DNA of 64,000 nt from Lachnospiraceae bacterium (GCA_016286035.1 JAEERY010000053.1:81566-145565); one strand, 5' to 3'; shown: positions 18,205 through 28,189, counted from the first letter of the stretch. A program made the numbers and translations. Notes: generated by a model from the sequence alone, not told the origin.

Positions 18205-19128
18205 ATGAACAAGATATATGACGCTCTTGCCGAGGTCAATAAGGTAATTAAAGGCAAAGATGATGTTGTTGTACGTGTAATGTCTGCGATACTTGCAGGC
18301 GGACATGTTCTTATGGAAGATATTCCCGGTGTGGGAAAGACGACACTTTCCACTACATTTGCAAAGACTCTCTCAATGGATTATAAGAGAGTCCAGTTCA
18401 CACCGGATGTACTGCCGAGTGACATACTCGGTTTTTCAATGTATAACAGTAATACAAGAGAGTTTGAATTCAAGGAGGGTCCCATCTTTTGCAATTTCTT
18501 CCTTGCGGATGAGATAAACAGGACATCTCCCAAGACTCAGTCTGCGCTGCTGGAAGTCATGGAAGAAGGAAGTGTAACGATAGACGGTGTAACAAGAAAA
18601 GTGGATGATAACTTTGTTGTTATAGCAACACAGAACCCTTCCGGAAGTGCAGGTACAAACATGCTGCCGGAATCACAACTCGACAGATTTTTGGTATGTC
18701 TTACAATGGGATATCCTTCACATGCTGATACCGTTGAGATACTTAAGAACAACGGAGGCTTTGCAAAGCCAGATATCAGACCTGTCATCTCACTTGATGA
18801 GCTTAAGGCGATGAAGATCGAGTCTTCCAATGTTTTTGTACATGATTCGATCTTTGAATATATAACGGAACTTGGTGAGACCACCAGAAAACATCCTTTA
18901 TTTTCAAGAGGCGTAAGCCCCAGAGGTATCATTGCACTATTAAGGATGTCAAAAGCATATGCTTATATTGACGGAAGCGAATTCGTAAGAGCACAGGATG
19001 TCCAGAAAGTCATTGCGGACGTATTCTGTCACAGGATCAAGATAAGTCCAAAAGCCCGTACCGAAGGACTTGATACCAAAGCTGTTATAGGAGAGCTGCT
19101 TGGTGCTGTCACACCCCCCAGACAATAA
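18205..19128 (+). CDS. MoxR-family AAA+ ATPase
   Basis: The 307-residue protein has Walker A GVGKTTLS, Walker B with FLADEINR, sensor 1 around VIATQNP and the lid domain containing RGVSPRG. MoxR ATPases act as chaperones for maturation of partner proteins, typically encoded next door. Here they are a DUF58 protein and a transglutaminase-like membrane protein in overlapping frames, the standard three-gene arrangement. The stop overlaps the DUF58 ATG by one base. Confidence 0.94.
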   Translation: MNKIYDALAEVNKVIKGKDDVVVRVMSAILAGGHVLMEDIPGVGKTTLSTTFAKTLSMDYKRVQFTPDVLPSDILGFSMYNSNTREFEFKEGPIFCNFFLADEINRTSPKTQSALLEVMEEGSVTIDGVTRKVDDNFVVIATQNPSGSAGTNMLPESQLDRFLVCLTMGYPSHADTVEILKNNGGFAKPDIRPVISLDELKAMKIESSNVFVHDSIFEYITELGETTRKHPLFSRGVSPRGIIALLRMSKAYAYIDGSEFVRAQDVQKVIADVFCHRIKISPKARTEGLDTKAVIGELLGAVTPPRQ

Positions 19129-20207
19129 TGGAAAAGAATAATACAAATTTATCATATATATCAGATATTAAGGTCATGCCCAATATTGGCCGTATCATAG
19201 GGTTTCTCATTGCATACGGTATATTTGGCGTGGCTGTTTTTCTGTATTTTCGAAGCTATACAACATTTCTTTTTCTTGTAGTATTTCTCATCATCCCGTT
19301 TATTTCGATAATGATGCTTAGATCGATGTTAAAACATATAACGGTCAAACTATTTGCGTCTGAAGACAGATCTGTTGTGGGGAACGATCTTGGAATAGGA
19401 ATAATCATATCGAATGAAAGTATATTCTCATCATTAAGATGCAGATGTCATCTTTTGATAAAGAATGTGTACTATGAGGAAGAGGTATCACAGATCTTTA
19501 CAGTACCGATCGTAGCAAGATCTGAGAATAAGAATCCTTTGTACTGCAAGGTCACAAACTGCGGAATAATAGAAGCGTCGCTGACAAAGTGCGAGATAAG
19601 TGACGTACTTGGATTTGTTAAGGCTGTAGTTCCTTCCGATCATATGATATCGATAACGATAATGCCAAAACAGACAAATCTTGATGACATTCAAAAGCTT
19701 GGAATACTTACGGGATTTACCGACAACGAAGATGATTCGCAAAAGGGTAATGAATACTCCGATACTTCAAACATCAGAGAATATATTCCCGGTGACAGGA
19801 TAAAGGATATACACTGGAAGCTCTCGGCAAAAAGAGATGTGCTTCTTGTGAGAGAACATATAAAGAGCTGTGAGAACCAGCTTGTTCTCTGGGTTGATTC
19901 ATCACCCAGAAAGAAGTACTGTGAGCAGATACTGGCACTGACTTTGAGTGTCGGGGCCTTTTGCTTAAAGGAAAACACACTTGTAAGGATAATGTGGTAT
20001 GACAAAAAGCTGGAAGGTGTTAATGAGCGCATAGTAAACAGTATGCGTGATCTTGAAAAGGCATTTGATGCGATCTATATGAGCGGAAGAAGCACTGCTG
20101 TTTCGGATCTAAGATCGCTTCTTATCATGAACGATTACAATATGAAAACAGTATTAAGGGTCGGATTTGACGGCTCTGAAGTGGGATTTGCTCCTTATGA
20201 GATTTAA
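19128..20207 (+). CDS. DUF58 membrane protein
   Basis: The 359-residue protein has two N-terminal transmembrane helices (about residues 20-65), a beta-rich segment and the DUF58 signature REYIPGDRIKDIHWKLSAKRD, followed by a von Willebrand A-like region (LVLWVDSS). DUF58 proteins are partners of MoxR and TgpA-like proteins; their biochemical role is unknown. It is coupled to the genes on both sides by overlaps. Confidence 0.92.
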   Translation: MEKNNTNLSYISDIKVMPNIGRIIGFLIAYGIFGVAVFLYFRSYTTFLFLVVFLIIPFISIMMLRSMLKHITVKLFASEDRSVVGNDLGIGIIISNESIFSSLRCRCHLLIKNVYYEEEVSQIFTVPIVARSENKNPLYCKVTNCGIIEASLTKCEISDVLGFVKAVVPSDHMISITIMPKQTNLDDIQKLGILTGFTDNEDDSQKGNEYSDTSNIREYIPGDRIKDIHWKLSAKRDVLLVREHIKSCENQLVLWVDSSPRKKYCEQILALTLSVGAFCLKENTLVRIMWYDKKLEGVNERIVNSMRDLEKAFDAIYMSGRSTAVSDLRSLLIMNDYNMKTVLRVGFDGSEVGFAPYEI

Positions 20208-22476
20208 GAGAAACAAAGAAAAGGAGCTGGAAGGTAATCATCTTATCGAGGGACTGGAGATATCCGGTAATTTTTATGATAAGAATGAGAACAGGATACT
20301 TACACTCCTTTTAAAAGGCATAATCGTATATCTGGTCACTGCGGGTATGCTCGGTGGCACCATTACCGCGACAGGAACGGAATTCAATCAGATTGTTTTC
20401 AATGTGGTTGTATTTGTGCTGTCCATGGCCATATCTCTTATATATTACAATAAGAAATCCGAAAATATCGGTGATATCGCATATCTTTTCATGATAATTT
20501 TCTTCGGTATCGCCTTCGGAACATATATTAACAGCGGTTTCTATGCATGGATGAACGATGTTATCGGTGCTGCGGGTGCATATTTCGATCTCCCTGACAT
20601 AGGTGGTTATGTTCAGGCTGTAAGGAATACGCGTCTTGCCGTGACATTTGCTTCATGCTATCTGGGCGCGGTATGTGTTATCCTCGTAAACATGTCCATA
20701 GTTAAAAGGATGATGTACGGAGACCTTATCCTAAATGCAATGATCGTGCTGTTTCTGCCCGTATATATGGAACTGGAGCCTAATTATGTATATGATGTAA
20801 TGCTCATATGCGGTATCGTGATGAGTGTTATCTGGAAGATAGGCGGAAGGTATGAAAAGACTGATAACAACTCTGTTTATGTAAGGAATAAGAAAGAGAT
20901 AACCTACACATACTGCTTCAAGGGACATGTGTTTGCGTTTGCACAGATCCTTATTCCCGTGCTTATGATCCTTCTTGTTCTCTATATCATCATGCCAAAG
21001 GATACATTTGAACTGTTAAGGGGTAAGAGTGAGAATAAAGAGATCACTGACGATATAGTTGAGACATTCATCACATCAGGTTTTGCAGGTTTCTTTAACA
21101 GATATGAGAATATCGGTGGTATGAACAGCGGTCGCCTGGGCGGAGTTAATTCCGTAAGACTTGATTATGAAACGGATCTTGTCATAACCTATGCTCCTTA
21201 CAATCTTGATCCCGTATATCTTCGTACGTTTATCGGAGGAGATTATCATCCGTATCAGAATTTGTGGTCGGTAGCAAATCCGTTAATGCTAAACAGAAAT
21301 GAATACGAACGTTTAAAGGCTTTATATGATTCCGGAAATCCCTACAGCACGAAATGTGTTATGGATATAGACAATGAAGCCGGTGATAACGGTGAATATG
21401 CTCTGTATTATTCGGATAAGGACAGTATTCTGAATGTTGGCAGATCCGCAAGCAGGACATTTTATCCCGCAAATGAACAGATAGGTGCATATTTAAGCGA
21501 TGAAAAGATGACAAAAGAAGAGAGGGAATACTGGCTGAGTGTTCCGAATGATAATGTTCCCTCGCTCATAAATACCATCCAGAAACTTGGGATCACCGAT
21601 GATATGGATGAAATGGAAATAGCTGACAGGATAAGAAAGTACTATTATGACAATATCCCCTATACGCTGCGTCCCGGATCGACTCCGATCAGACGAGATT
21701 TCATCAACTATTTCCTTGATTCAAATAAAAAGGGATATTGTGTACACTTTGCATCCGCAGCCGTTTTGATGTTCAGATATATGGGCATACCCGCAAGATA
21801 TGTTGAAGGATATGCGATCGATTACAATGAGATAACAAACGGAAAGGCTATGGAGGAACTTAACAAGGATGATTACCTTACGGGCTTTTCCGAACTGCCA
21901 AACGTTCCTGTTGTAACAATAGATGTTACCGATGCTTCAGCCCATGCATGGGTGGAGATATACACTGATGATTACGGATGGGTACAGGTTGAATTAACAC
22001 CTCCTTCATCAGATATCGAAAATGACAGTTCTACTTTATGGGACAGATTCCTAAAACTGTTATCCCCTCAGAACATAGATGATGAAGGCTCGGATGAATC
22101 TAAGAGCAACAATATCGATACGGCAAAGATAAGAAGGAATCTTATAATAGCGATAATACTGCTGTTTATTGCAGCGTTTGCATGGCAGCTTTACAGGATT
22201 GTTTCCTGGTATGCGGGATATAAGAGAGCCGATACCAATACGAAACTTATCATACTGTATCATCAGTTCCTAAAGAGAGCAGCAAGAAAGAAGGATATAT
22301 CGGATGCGCGTAACTACAGGGAGCAGATGATCGTTCTTTCACCCGACGGTCAGGATAACGAAAAACTGATAATGATACTTGAAAAAGCGGGATTCTCAAG
22401 CAAACAGATAACCGCTTCTGAGTTTGAATACTGTAAGAACAGATTAAAAGAGATAAAAAGAGGTATTAAGAAGTGA
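20197..22476 (+). CDS. TgpA-like transglutaminase-domain membrane protein
   Basis: From ATG 20197 the protein is 759 residues. About six N-terminal membrane helices are followed by a large extracytoplasmic region with a transglutaminase core: Cys515 in KGYCVHFASA, His583 in SAHAWVEIYTDDYGWV with a following Asp, and VELTPPS. One more transmembrane helix (about residues 648-668) precedes a cytoplasmic tail with a DUF4129-like end. The usual catalytic triad is intact. Substrate unknown; with MoxR and DUF58 it forms a conserved envelope-associated module. It overlaps DUF58 by 11 bases. Confidence 0.92.
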   Translation: MRFKRNKEKELEGNHLIEGLEISGNFYDKNENRILTLLLKGIIVYLVTAGMLGGTITATGTEFNQIVFNVVVFVLSMAISLIYYNKKSENIGDIAYLFMIIFFGIAFGTYINSGFYAWMNDVIGAAGAYFDLPDIGGYVQAVRNTRLAVTFASCYLGAVCVILVNMSIVKRMMYGDLILNAMIVLFLPVYMELEPNYVYDVMLICGIVMSVIWKIGGRYEKTDNNSVYVRNKKEITYTYCFKGHVFAFAQILIPVLMILLVLYIIMPKDTFELLRGKSENKEITDDIVETFITSGFAGFFNRYENIGGMNSGRLGGVNSVRLDYETDLVITYAPYNLDPVYLRTFIGGDYHPYQNLWSVANPLMLNRNEYERLKALYDSGNPYSTKCVMDIDNEAGDNGEYALYYSDKDSILNVGRSASRTFYPANEQIGAYLSDEKMTKEEREYWLSVPNDNVPSLINTIQKLGITDDMDEMEIADRIRKYYYDNIPYTLRPGSTPIRRDFINYFLDSNKKGYCVHFASAAVLMFRYMGIPARYVEGYAIDYNEITNGKAMEELNKDDYLTGFSELPNVPVVTIDVTDASAHAWVEIYTDDYGWVQVELTPPSSDIENDSSTLWDRFLKLLSPQNIDDEGSDESKSNNIDTAKIRRNLIIAIILLFIAAFAWQLYRIVSWYAGYKRADTNTKLIILYHQFLKRAARKKDISDARNYREQMIVLSPDGQDNEKLIMILEKAGFSSKQITASEFEYCKNRLKEIKRGIKK

Positions 22477-24356
22477 GTGATAAGCTTGCATTGAGTGATG
22501 ATATACTGATGAACATAGAAAAGCCGGCAAGATATATCGGCAATGAGATAAACTGTGTCATCAAGAATAAAGATGAGATCGACATCAGATTTGCAATGTG
22601 TTTTCCAGATGTATATGAGATCGGTATGAGTCATATAGGCATACAGATCCTGTATGATATGTTAAACAAATACGAAGACGTATGGTGTGAAAGAGTATAC
22701 AGTCCCTGGATCGACCTTGATAAGATCATGCGTGAAAGAAATATCAGGCTGTTTGCTCTTGAAAGCCAGGATCCCGTGAAGGAGTTTGATTTTTTAGGCC
22801 TTACTCTCCAGTATGAGATGTGCTATACAAATATCCTTCAGGTGCTCGATCTTTCGGGAATACCGCTTTTGTCAAAAGACAGAACGGAGGACGATCCTAT
22901 AGTTATAGGAGGCGGTCCCTGCTCGTACAATCCAGAACCCATAGCGGATTTCTTTGATATCTTCTACATAGGCGAAGGCGAGACAAAATACAGAGAGCTG
23001 TTAGATCTGTATAAGGAGCACAAAAAGAACAATACATCCAGATATGATTTCCTTGTTAAGGCAGCTAAGCTCGGAGGTATGTATGTACCCTGTCTGTATG
23101 AGACGGATTATAACGATGATGGCACGATAAAAGAGTTCAGGGCTTTAAGAGATGATATACCTCTTAAGATCTATAAAGAGATAGTCACTGATCTTGAGAA
23201 TGAGGACTATCCCGTAAAGCCTGTAGTACCCTTTATCAGATGTACCCAGGACAGGGCTGTGGTCGAGATACAGAGAGGCTGTATAAGAGGATGCAGATTC
23301 TGCCAGGCAGGTCAGCTCTACAGGCCTGTAAGAGAGAGAAACGTAGACGACCTTAAGAAAAAAGCTATGCAGATACTGGCAAACACTGGTCATGAAGAGG
23401 TTTCGTTAAGTTCGCTCAGTTCAAGTGATTTTTCTAAGATAGAGGAACTTACGGATTTCCTTATAGAGGAATGCTCCAGAAAATATATAAATATATCACT
23501 GCCGAGTCTGAGAATAGATAATTATTCTCTTGATACGTTCGGCAAGGTTCAGGATGTGCATAAGAGTTCTCTTACTTTTGCACCCGAGGCCGGAAGTCAG
23601 CGTATGAGAAATGTCATAAACAAGGGACTGACTGAGGAAGATATCATAGGCGGTGCTTCAATGGCATTTGAGCGCGGCTGGAGCAAGGTTAAGCTTTACT
23701 TTATGCTGGGGCTTCCGGGAGAGACAGAAGAGGATATAAAGGAGATAGGAGTCTTATGCGATAAGATCGCAAGAGCCTACTTTGATCTTGTTCCAAAGGA
23801 AAAGAGGATAGGAGGACCTGTTCAGATTACGGCGAGCACATCTTTCTTTATACCAAAGCCCTTCACGGCTTTTCAGTGGGCCTCAATGAATACGAAGGAT
23901 GATTTCCTCAATAAGGCATATATAACAAGAACATCGATACTTTCGCAGTTAAATCAAAAAAGGATCAAATACAACTGGCATGAGGCTGATGTGAGTGTTC
24001 TTGAAGGCGTGTTCGCAAGAGGTGACAGAAGGCTTGCACCCGCGATACATGAAGCTTATAACAGAGGGTGCATCTATGATGCATGGGGAGAATACTATAA
24101 GAACGATGTCTGGATGCAGGTTTTTGAAGATCTGGGTATAGATATTGAATTCTATACTACAAGAGAACGTGATCTTGATGAGATATTCCCGTGGGATTTC
24201 ATAAGCTGCGGTGTGGATAAGGAATGGCTTAAGAAAGAATGGCTTAAGTCAAAAGAAGGTATCGTTACCGAAAATTGCAAGAAGAAGTGCAGCGGTTGCG
24301 GTGCGTTCAGATATAAAACAGGCATATGCATGGAGCATGTGAAAAAAGAGGCATAA
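22473..24356 (+). CDS. TIGR03960-family radical SAM protein
   Basis: The 627-residue protein has an N-terminal B12-binding-like region (VYEIGMSHIGIQILYDMLN and VIGGGPCSYNPEPIADF), the radical SAM cluster motif CIRGCRFCQAG with three cysteines for a 4Fe-4S cluster, and a C-terminal Cys cluster (CKKKCSGCG). TIGR03960 proteins nearly always pair with a TIGR03936/DUF2344 protein, as here; the reaction is unknown, with tRNA or rRNA modification often suggested. It starts at GTG, overlapping the previous stop, with AGAGG upstream. Confidence 0.9.
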   Translation: MSDKLALSDDILMNIEKPARYIGNEINCVIKNKDEIDIRFAMCFPDVYEIGMSHIGIQILYDMLNKYEDVWCERVYSPWIDLDKIMRERNIRLFALESQDPVKEFDFLGLTLQYEMCYTNILQVLDLSGIPLLSKDRTEDDPIVIGGGPCSYNPEPIADFFDIFYIGEGETKYRELLDLYKEHKKNNTSRYDFLVKAAKLGGMYVPCLYETDYNDDGTIKEFRALRDDIPLKIYKEIVTDLENEDYPVKPVVPFIRCTQDRAVVEIQRGCIRGCRFCQAGQLYRPVRERNVDDLKKKAMQILANTGHEEVSLSSLSSSDFSKIEELTDFLIEECSRKYINISLPSLRIDNYSLDTFGKVQDVHKSSLTFAPEAGSQRMRNVINKGLTEEDIIGGASMAFERGWSKVKLYFMLGLPGETEEDIKEIGVLCDKIARAYFDLVPKEKRIGGPVQITASTSFFIPKPFTAFQWASMNTKDDFLNKAYITRTSILSQLNQKRIKYNWHEADVSVLEGVFARGDRRLAPAIHEAYNRGCIYDAWGEYYKNDVWMQVFEDLGIDIEFYTTRERDLDEIFPWDFISCGVDKEWLKKEWLKSKEGIVTENCKKKCSGCGAFRYKTGICMEHVKKEA

Positions 24357-24361
24357 ACTGT

Positions 24362-25051
24362 ATGAAAGTAAGGATCAAATTTGCCAAATACGGTGTAATG
24401 AGATATATAGGACATCTGGATATAATGAGATATTTCCAGAAGTGTATGCGCAAAGCGGATGTTGATATAGCATACAGCTCAGGCTTTTCTCCGCATCAGA
24501 TAATGAGCTTTGCTTCTCCTCTTGGAGTGGGCGTTATAAGCAACGGGGAATATTTTGACATCGAGCTTAAAAGCGGCAGCGCAAAAAGCGTTATGGATTC
24601 GTTAAACAGCGTGATGGTAAACGGTATGGAGATACTATCGGTCAAAAAACTTCCCGACGGTGTTAAAAATGCCATGGCATCCATAGCGGCGGCAAGATAC
24701 ACCGTAATGATGAAAGAAGGATGTGAACCGGAGAACACTGATGATTCAAAGGTTGATGACTTTTTAAACAGGGAACACATAAATATCATCAAACAGACAA
24801 AGAAAAACGAGATCGAGTTTGACTTAAAGCCACATATATATGAGTTTTCATTTGATAAAAATGCTTATCGTATGTTAATAGACGCATCGAGCAGCGGAAA
24901 CATAAAGCCGCTTTCCGTTATCGAGGAATACGCTAGATTCTGTGGTACACATATAACTCCTTCAAATTATCAGATAATCCGTGAGGAGTTCTATACATAC
25001 GATGATGATCACAAATTAGTACCGCTTGAAGCACTGGGAGAAGACTTTTGA
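24362..25051 (+). CDS. TIGR03936/DUF2344 family protein, radical SAM partner
   Basis: The 229-residue protein starts at ATG 24362 with AAAGAGG upstream. The opening MKVRIKFAKYGVMRYIGHLD and SSGFSPHQIMSFASPLGVG are diagnostic of DUF2344. It is encoded next to the TIGR03960 radical SAM protein and RNase E/G throughout the Clostridia; in some species the two are fused. It has no obvious catalytic motif and is probably a substrate-binding subunit. Confidence 0.92.
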   Translation: MKVRIKFAKYGVMRYIGHLDIMRYFQKCMRKADVDIAYSSGFSPHQIMSFASPLGVGVISNGEYFDIELKSGSAKSVMDSLNSVMVNGMEILSVKKLPDGVKNAMASIAAARYTVMMKEGCEPENTDDSKVDDFLNREHINIIKQTKKNEIEFDLKPHIYEFSFDKNAYRMLIDASSSGNIKPLSVIEEYARFCGTHITPSNYQIIREEFYTYDDDHKLVPLEALGEDF

Positions 25052-26172
25052 TAAGATCGACAGTATGCATAACTGAATACAGGAATGATCTCGTGGCATG
25101 GCTGGATGTTGACTCAAGGATGGAAAGACTTTCAGTGACCGTCCCCGAAACCGATATCACGGGAAACATATATGTCGGAAGGATCAAGCATGTGGTAAAG
25201 AACCTCAATGCGTGCTTTGTTGAGTTTGAAAAGGATACACTTGGTTTTTTAAGCTTTAATGACATAAATGAAGACATCAGACCGGTCGAGGGAAGCGAAC
25301 TTATCGTGCAGGTCGTTAAAGAAGCTTCCAAAAACAAGGAGGCCGTTCTTACATCGAAGCCTTCGATATCGGGGATATTCTGTGCGGCTACTTATGAAAG
25401 ACCTTCCGTAAATATAAGCAGAAAGATCACGGGAGATGAGAGGGCGGCACTTAGGAAAGCGATCCCGAAAGATGATGAATGCAGTGTAACAATAAGGACC
25501 AATGCGCTTTTTAGCGATGATGTCTCTTTGATAAAAGATGAGGCCTTGGCTCTTTATGAAAAGTTAAAAGGGTTAAAGGAACTTGCAAAGACAAGGAAGG
25601 CACCGTCTCTTATATATCAAAAGGAGCCCGAGTATGTGAATTTCATCAAAGGACTTCCGCTTGATTCGTATGAGAGGATACTTACCGATATACCGGAGGT
25701 ATATGAGAATATAAAAGATTACTCTTGTGCCGTGCTGTATACTGATGAATACCCGCTTTCAAAGCTTTACAGCCTTGATACCAAGCTTGAAGAGATCATG
25801 TCCGAGAGGATATGGCTCAAATGCGGCGGCAATATAGTCATACAGTATACAGAGGCAATGACCGTAATAGACGTTAATTCCGCAAAGAACATATCGGGGA
25901 AGGACAGAAATGAGAATATACTCCTTATCAACAAGGAAGCGGCAAAACAGATCGCACGCCAGTTAAGACTCAGAAACATATCAGGTATCATAATCGTTGA
26001 TTTTATAAACATGCATACGGGTGATGCAAAAGAAGAGCTTATAGAGTACATAAAAAGCTGTATTATAACGGATCCTATAAGGTGCGATTATGTGGATATG
26101 ACCGCTTTGGGACTGGTTGAGATAGTCAGAAGAAAAATAAAACCCCCTATTTATGAAATTTTGCGCAAATAG
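25048..26172 (+). CDS. Short RNase E/G family ribonuclease
   Basis: The 374-residue endoribonuclease has an S1-like RNA-binding region (NIYVGRIKHVVKNLNACFVEF) and the DNase I-like catalytic domain with the metal-binding aspartates in VIDVNSAKN and IIVDFINM. It ends shortly after the GLVEIVRRKIKPP segment, before the CPxC zinc-link that joins subunits of the E. coli enzymes, so tetramers built on that link are not expected. The start is TTG 25048, overlapping the previous stop, with GGGAG upstream. The family cuts single-stranded AU-rich RNA and processes rRNA. Confidence 0.9.
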   Translation: MIRSTVCITEYRNDLVAWLDVDSRMERLSVTVPETDITGNIYVGRIKHVVKNLNACFVEFEKDTLGFLSFNDINEDIRPVEGSELIVQVVKEASKNKEAVLTSKPSISGIFCAATYERPSVNISRKITGDERAALRKAIPKDDECSVTIRTNALFSDDVSLIKDEALALYEKLKGLKELAKTRKAPSLIYQKEPEYVNFIKGLPLDSYERILTDIPEVYENIKDYSCAVLYTDEYPLSKLYSLDTKLEEIMSERIWLKCGGNIVIQYTEAMTVIDVNSAKNISGKDRNENILLINKEAAKQIARQLRLRNISGIIIVDFINMHTGDAKEELIEYIKSCIITDPIRCDYVDMTALGLVEIVRRKIKPPIYEILRK

Positions 26173-26277
26173 AATGAATAATTTGAATAATTTGTATATT
26201 TTTTTATATCCTTTAACATGATATAGTGTTAACGTAACATATTAAACCCATAGAGTTAATGAAATGAGGGAGTTAAA

Positions 26278-27084
26278 ATGGAAGAGAAAAATATCAGTTT
26301 TTATGAGGTACCGGTATTCAGTTTTGTACCACCCAAGTACACAAAGCTTTCAAAAGTAACCGGCGGAAAGATCTTTGGTTCGTTTTTGATCGTATTCCTT
26401 ATCTTAAGCCTTGTAACATGCTTAAAGTTTTCAAAAGGCTTCGATGAGGTTACGGAGTCGCTTAAAAATGAGTGTCCGGAATTCACCTTGATCGACGGTG
26501 AGTTTGAGATAGAGAAACCGTTTGCATTTGATAACGACGGTGTATATATAGAAATCGATGATTCGATCGAAAAAGTAGATGAGAACACTATAAGAAATAT
26601 CAATTCGGATTATTCATATCAACAGGTGATGGTTATAGGTAAATATGACGTCGCTATGCTTAACAATGGGCAGATACAGGCATTCAGCTATAAAGACATG
26701 GGCAATTTCACGATCTCAAAGGATAAGCTCGTAAGAGAGATAATGCCTTCTTTAAAGAGCTTTGCTATCATTGCTATAATGGCATGGTCTATTGTGTCAC
26801 TCGGATTGTTCTATCTGGTAGCATGCATCATGCAGCTTTTCACGATGATGTTCGGAAAGATATTCAACAAGGAATTCGATTCGGACCAGAGATACAGGAT
26901 AACTGTTCTGGCAAAATTCCCGGTACATGTAGTTATATTTATAATAAATCAGTTCCTGCATGTTAATTTCTGGATCAACCTTGTACTCCAGATAGCATTC
27001 ATAGCAATCTGTGTTTTCTTCTATGAAAATGAAAACAGTCAGGAAAATGTATTGACTATTGAGCAAACAGATGATATAGTATAG
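26278..27084 (+). CDS. DUF1189 family membrane protein
   Basis: The 268-residue protein has one N-terminal transmembrane helix (about residues 38-58), an extracytoplasmic part of about 110 residues with DGEFEIEKPF and then at least three more helices (from residue 160 on). The layout and the opening ISFYEVPVFSFVPP match DUF1189, a family of unknown function common in Firmicutes. It has GAGGGAG before the ATG. The last codons contain the promoter of the downstream L21 operon. Confidence 0.8.
   Translation: MEEKNISFYEVPVFSFVPPKYTKLSKVTGGKIFGSFLIVFLILSLVTCLKFSKGFDEVTESLKNECPEFTLIDGEFEIEKPFAFDNDGVYIEIDDSIEKVDENTIRNINSDYSYQQVMVIGKYDVAMLNNGQIQAFSYKDMGNFTISKDKLVREIMPSLKSFAIIAIMAWSIVSLGLFYLVACIMQLFTMMFGKIFNKEFDSDQRYRITVLAKFPVHVVIFIINQFLHVNFWINLVLQIAFIAICVFFYENENSQENVLTIEQTDDIV
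27052..27080 (+). promoter_or_regulatory. Promoter of the rplU-prp-rpmA operon
   Basis: TTGACT (27052-27057) and TATAGT (27075-27080) lie 17 bases apart, inside the last codons of the DUF1189 gene. Transcription would start about 27087, at the beginning of the L21 leader. Confidence 0.8.
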
Positions 27085-27170
27085 CAGTATGCCGCGTAAC
27101 GAGGCTATAAGTGCGCATATGCGCCGCCACAGTTAGCGAGAAAAGTGTTTTACACTTAGAATAGGAGGGA
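27085..27170 (+). ncRNA. L21 leader (ribosomal protein autoregulatory element)
   Basis: The 5' untranslated stretch before rplU, with segments such as GTGCGCATATGCGC and AAGTGTTTTACACTT able to form hairpins, corresponds in position and style to the Firmicutes L21 leader RNA, thought to bind L21 or L27 and control the operon. Borders are approximate and the family match was made by eye. Confidence 0.65.
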
Positions 27171-27176
27171 ATACCT

Positions 27177-27482
27177 ATGTACGCAATCATTGCAACAGGC
27201 GGTAAGCAGTACAAAGTTGAAGAAGGCGATTGCATCAAAGTTGAAAAGCTTGACGCAGAAGTTGGTTCTTCAGTTACATTTGATACTGTACTTGCTGTAA
27301 AGGATGCAGATCTTAAATGCGGAGATGCAGTTGCTAACGCAACAGTAACAGCTACCGTTATGGATCAGGCCAAGGCTAAGAAGGTAATCGTTTATAAGTA
27401 CAAGAGAAAATCCGGTTACCACAAAAAGAATGGTCACAGACAGCTTTATACACAGGTTAAGATTGACAAGATCAACGCTTAA
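27177..27482 (+). CDS. rplU: 50S ribosomal protein L21
   Basis: The 101-residue protein is L21: [18 protein letters not shown] at the N-terminus and [22 protein letters not shown] near the C-terminus (residues 68-90), which binds 23S rRNA. It starts behind AGGAGGG and leads the conserved rplU-prp-rpmA-obg order. Confidence 0.98.
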   Translation: MYAIIATGGKQYKVEEGDCIKVEKLDAEVGSSVTFDTVLAVKDADLKCGDAVANATVTATVMDQAKAKKVIVYKYKRKSGYHKKNGHRQLYTQVKIDKINA

Positions 27483-27503
27483 TTATCATAAGTGGAGTGA
27501 AAA

Positions 27504-27830
27504 ATGACCACTGTACGTATCTGGCAGAGTGAAGATAAGACAAAGGCATTTGAAGCATGCGGACATGCGGGATATGCAAGAAGAGGCATAGATATAGTAT
27601 GTTCAGCGATAACAACTCTCGTAACTACAACGATCAATTCGATCGAAAAGTTATGTGAAGAAAAAACAGATGTGACTATCGATGAAAAGATAGGGATGAT
27701 AAGATGTGTTTTTAAAAACACGCCTTCAGAAAGATCCCAGCTTCTTGTTGATTCGATGATACTTGGTCTTAAACAGATACAGGAAGAATACGGAAATAAG
27801 TATATTGATATTATATTCGAGGAGGTGTAG
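27504..27830 (+). CDS. prp: Prp, cysteine protease processing ribosomal protein L27
   Basis: The 108-residue protein is Prp (YsxB), which removes the N-terminal extension of L27 in Firmicutes. The catalytic pair is visible: His21 in CGHAGYA and Cys33 in DIVCSAIT. It lies between rplU and rpmA, and the L27 of this operon carries the extension that Prp cuts, so enzyme and substrate are encoded together. Confidence 0.95.
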   Translation: MTTVRIWQSEDKTKAFEACGHAGYARRGIDIVCSAITTLVTTTINSIEKLCEEKTDVTIDEKIGMIRCVFKNTPSERSQLLVDSMILGLKQIQEEYGNKYIDIIFEEV

Positions 27831-27831
27831 T

Positions 27832-28119
27832 ATGCTTAAGTTGAACCTTCAATTCTTCGCCCATAAAAAGGGTGTTGGTTCTACCAAGAACGGTAGAGAT
27901 TCAGAAGCTAAGAGACTTGGCGCTAAGAGAGCTGACGGACAGTTCGTTAAAGCCGGCAACATTCTTTACAGACAGCGCGGAACTAAGATACATCCCGGCG
28001 TGAATGTAGGCCGTGGCGGTGATGATACATTATTCGCACTTACAGACGGAATTCTTAGATTCGAGAGACTGGGTAGAGATAAGAAACAGGCAAGTGTTTA
28101 TCCGGTTGAAGAAAAATAA
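27832..28119 (+). CDS. rpmA: 50S ribosomal protein L27 with cleavable leader
   Basis: The 95-residue protein starts at ATG 27832, directly after the prp stop and behind AGGAGG. The extension MLKLNLQFF precedes AHKKGVGS; Prp cuts after the second Phe to expose the mature end that reaches the peptidyl-transferase centre. The body has [12 protein letters not shown] and [14 protein letters not shown]. It is the last gene before a terminator. Confidence 0.98.
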   Translation: MLKLNLQFFAHKKGVGSTKNGRDSEAKRLGAKRADGQFVKAGNILYRQRGTKIHPGVNVGRGGDDTLFALTDGILRFERLGRDKKQASVYPVEEK

Positions 28120-28130
28120 GTTATTTATCA

Positions 28131-28158
28131 AAAGCTCCAGACTTAGGTTTGGAGCTTT
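28131..28158 (+). terminator. Terminator after rpmA
   Basis: A 9-bp stem (28131-28139 with 28150-28158), extendable inward by three pairs including one G-T to a TTAG loop, is followed by GTTTTAT. It starts 11 bases past the rpmA stop. Confidence 0.88.
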
Positions 28159-28189
28159 GTTTTATCAGATTTAATGAAAGGTTGATAAA

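Noticed and set aside
25048..26172. Loss of a catalytic Asp in RNase E/G (DFINM for DFIDM)
   Set aside because: The metal-binding Asp of this motif is the first one, which is kept; the changed residue is not thought to bind metal.
27763..27831. Longer N-terminus for L27
   Set aside because: AGGAGG lies directly before ATG 27832, and the protein from that codon begins with the typical Prp-cleaved leader.
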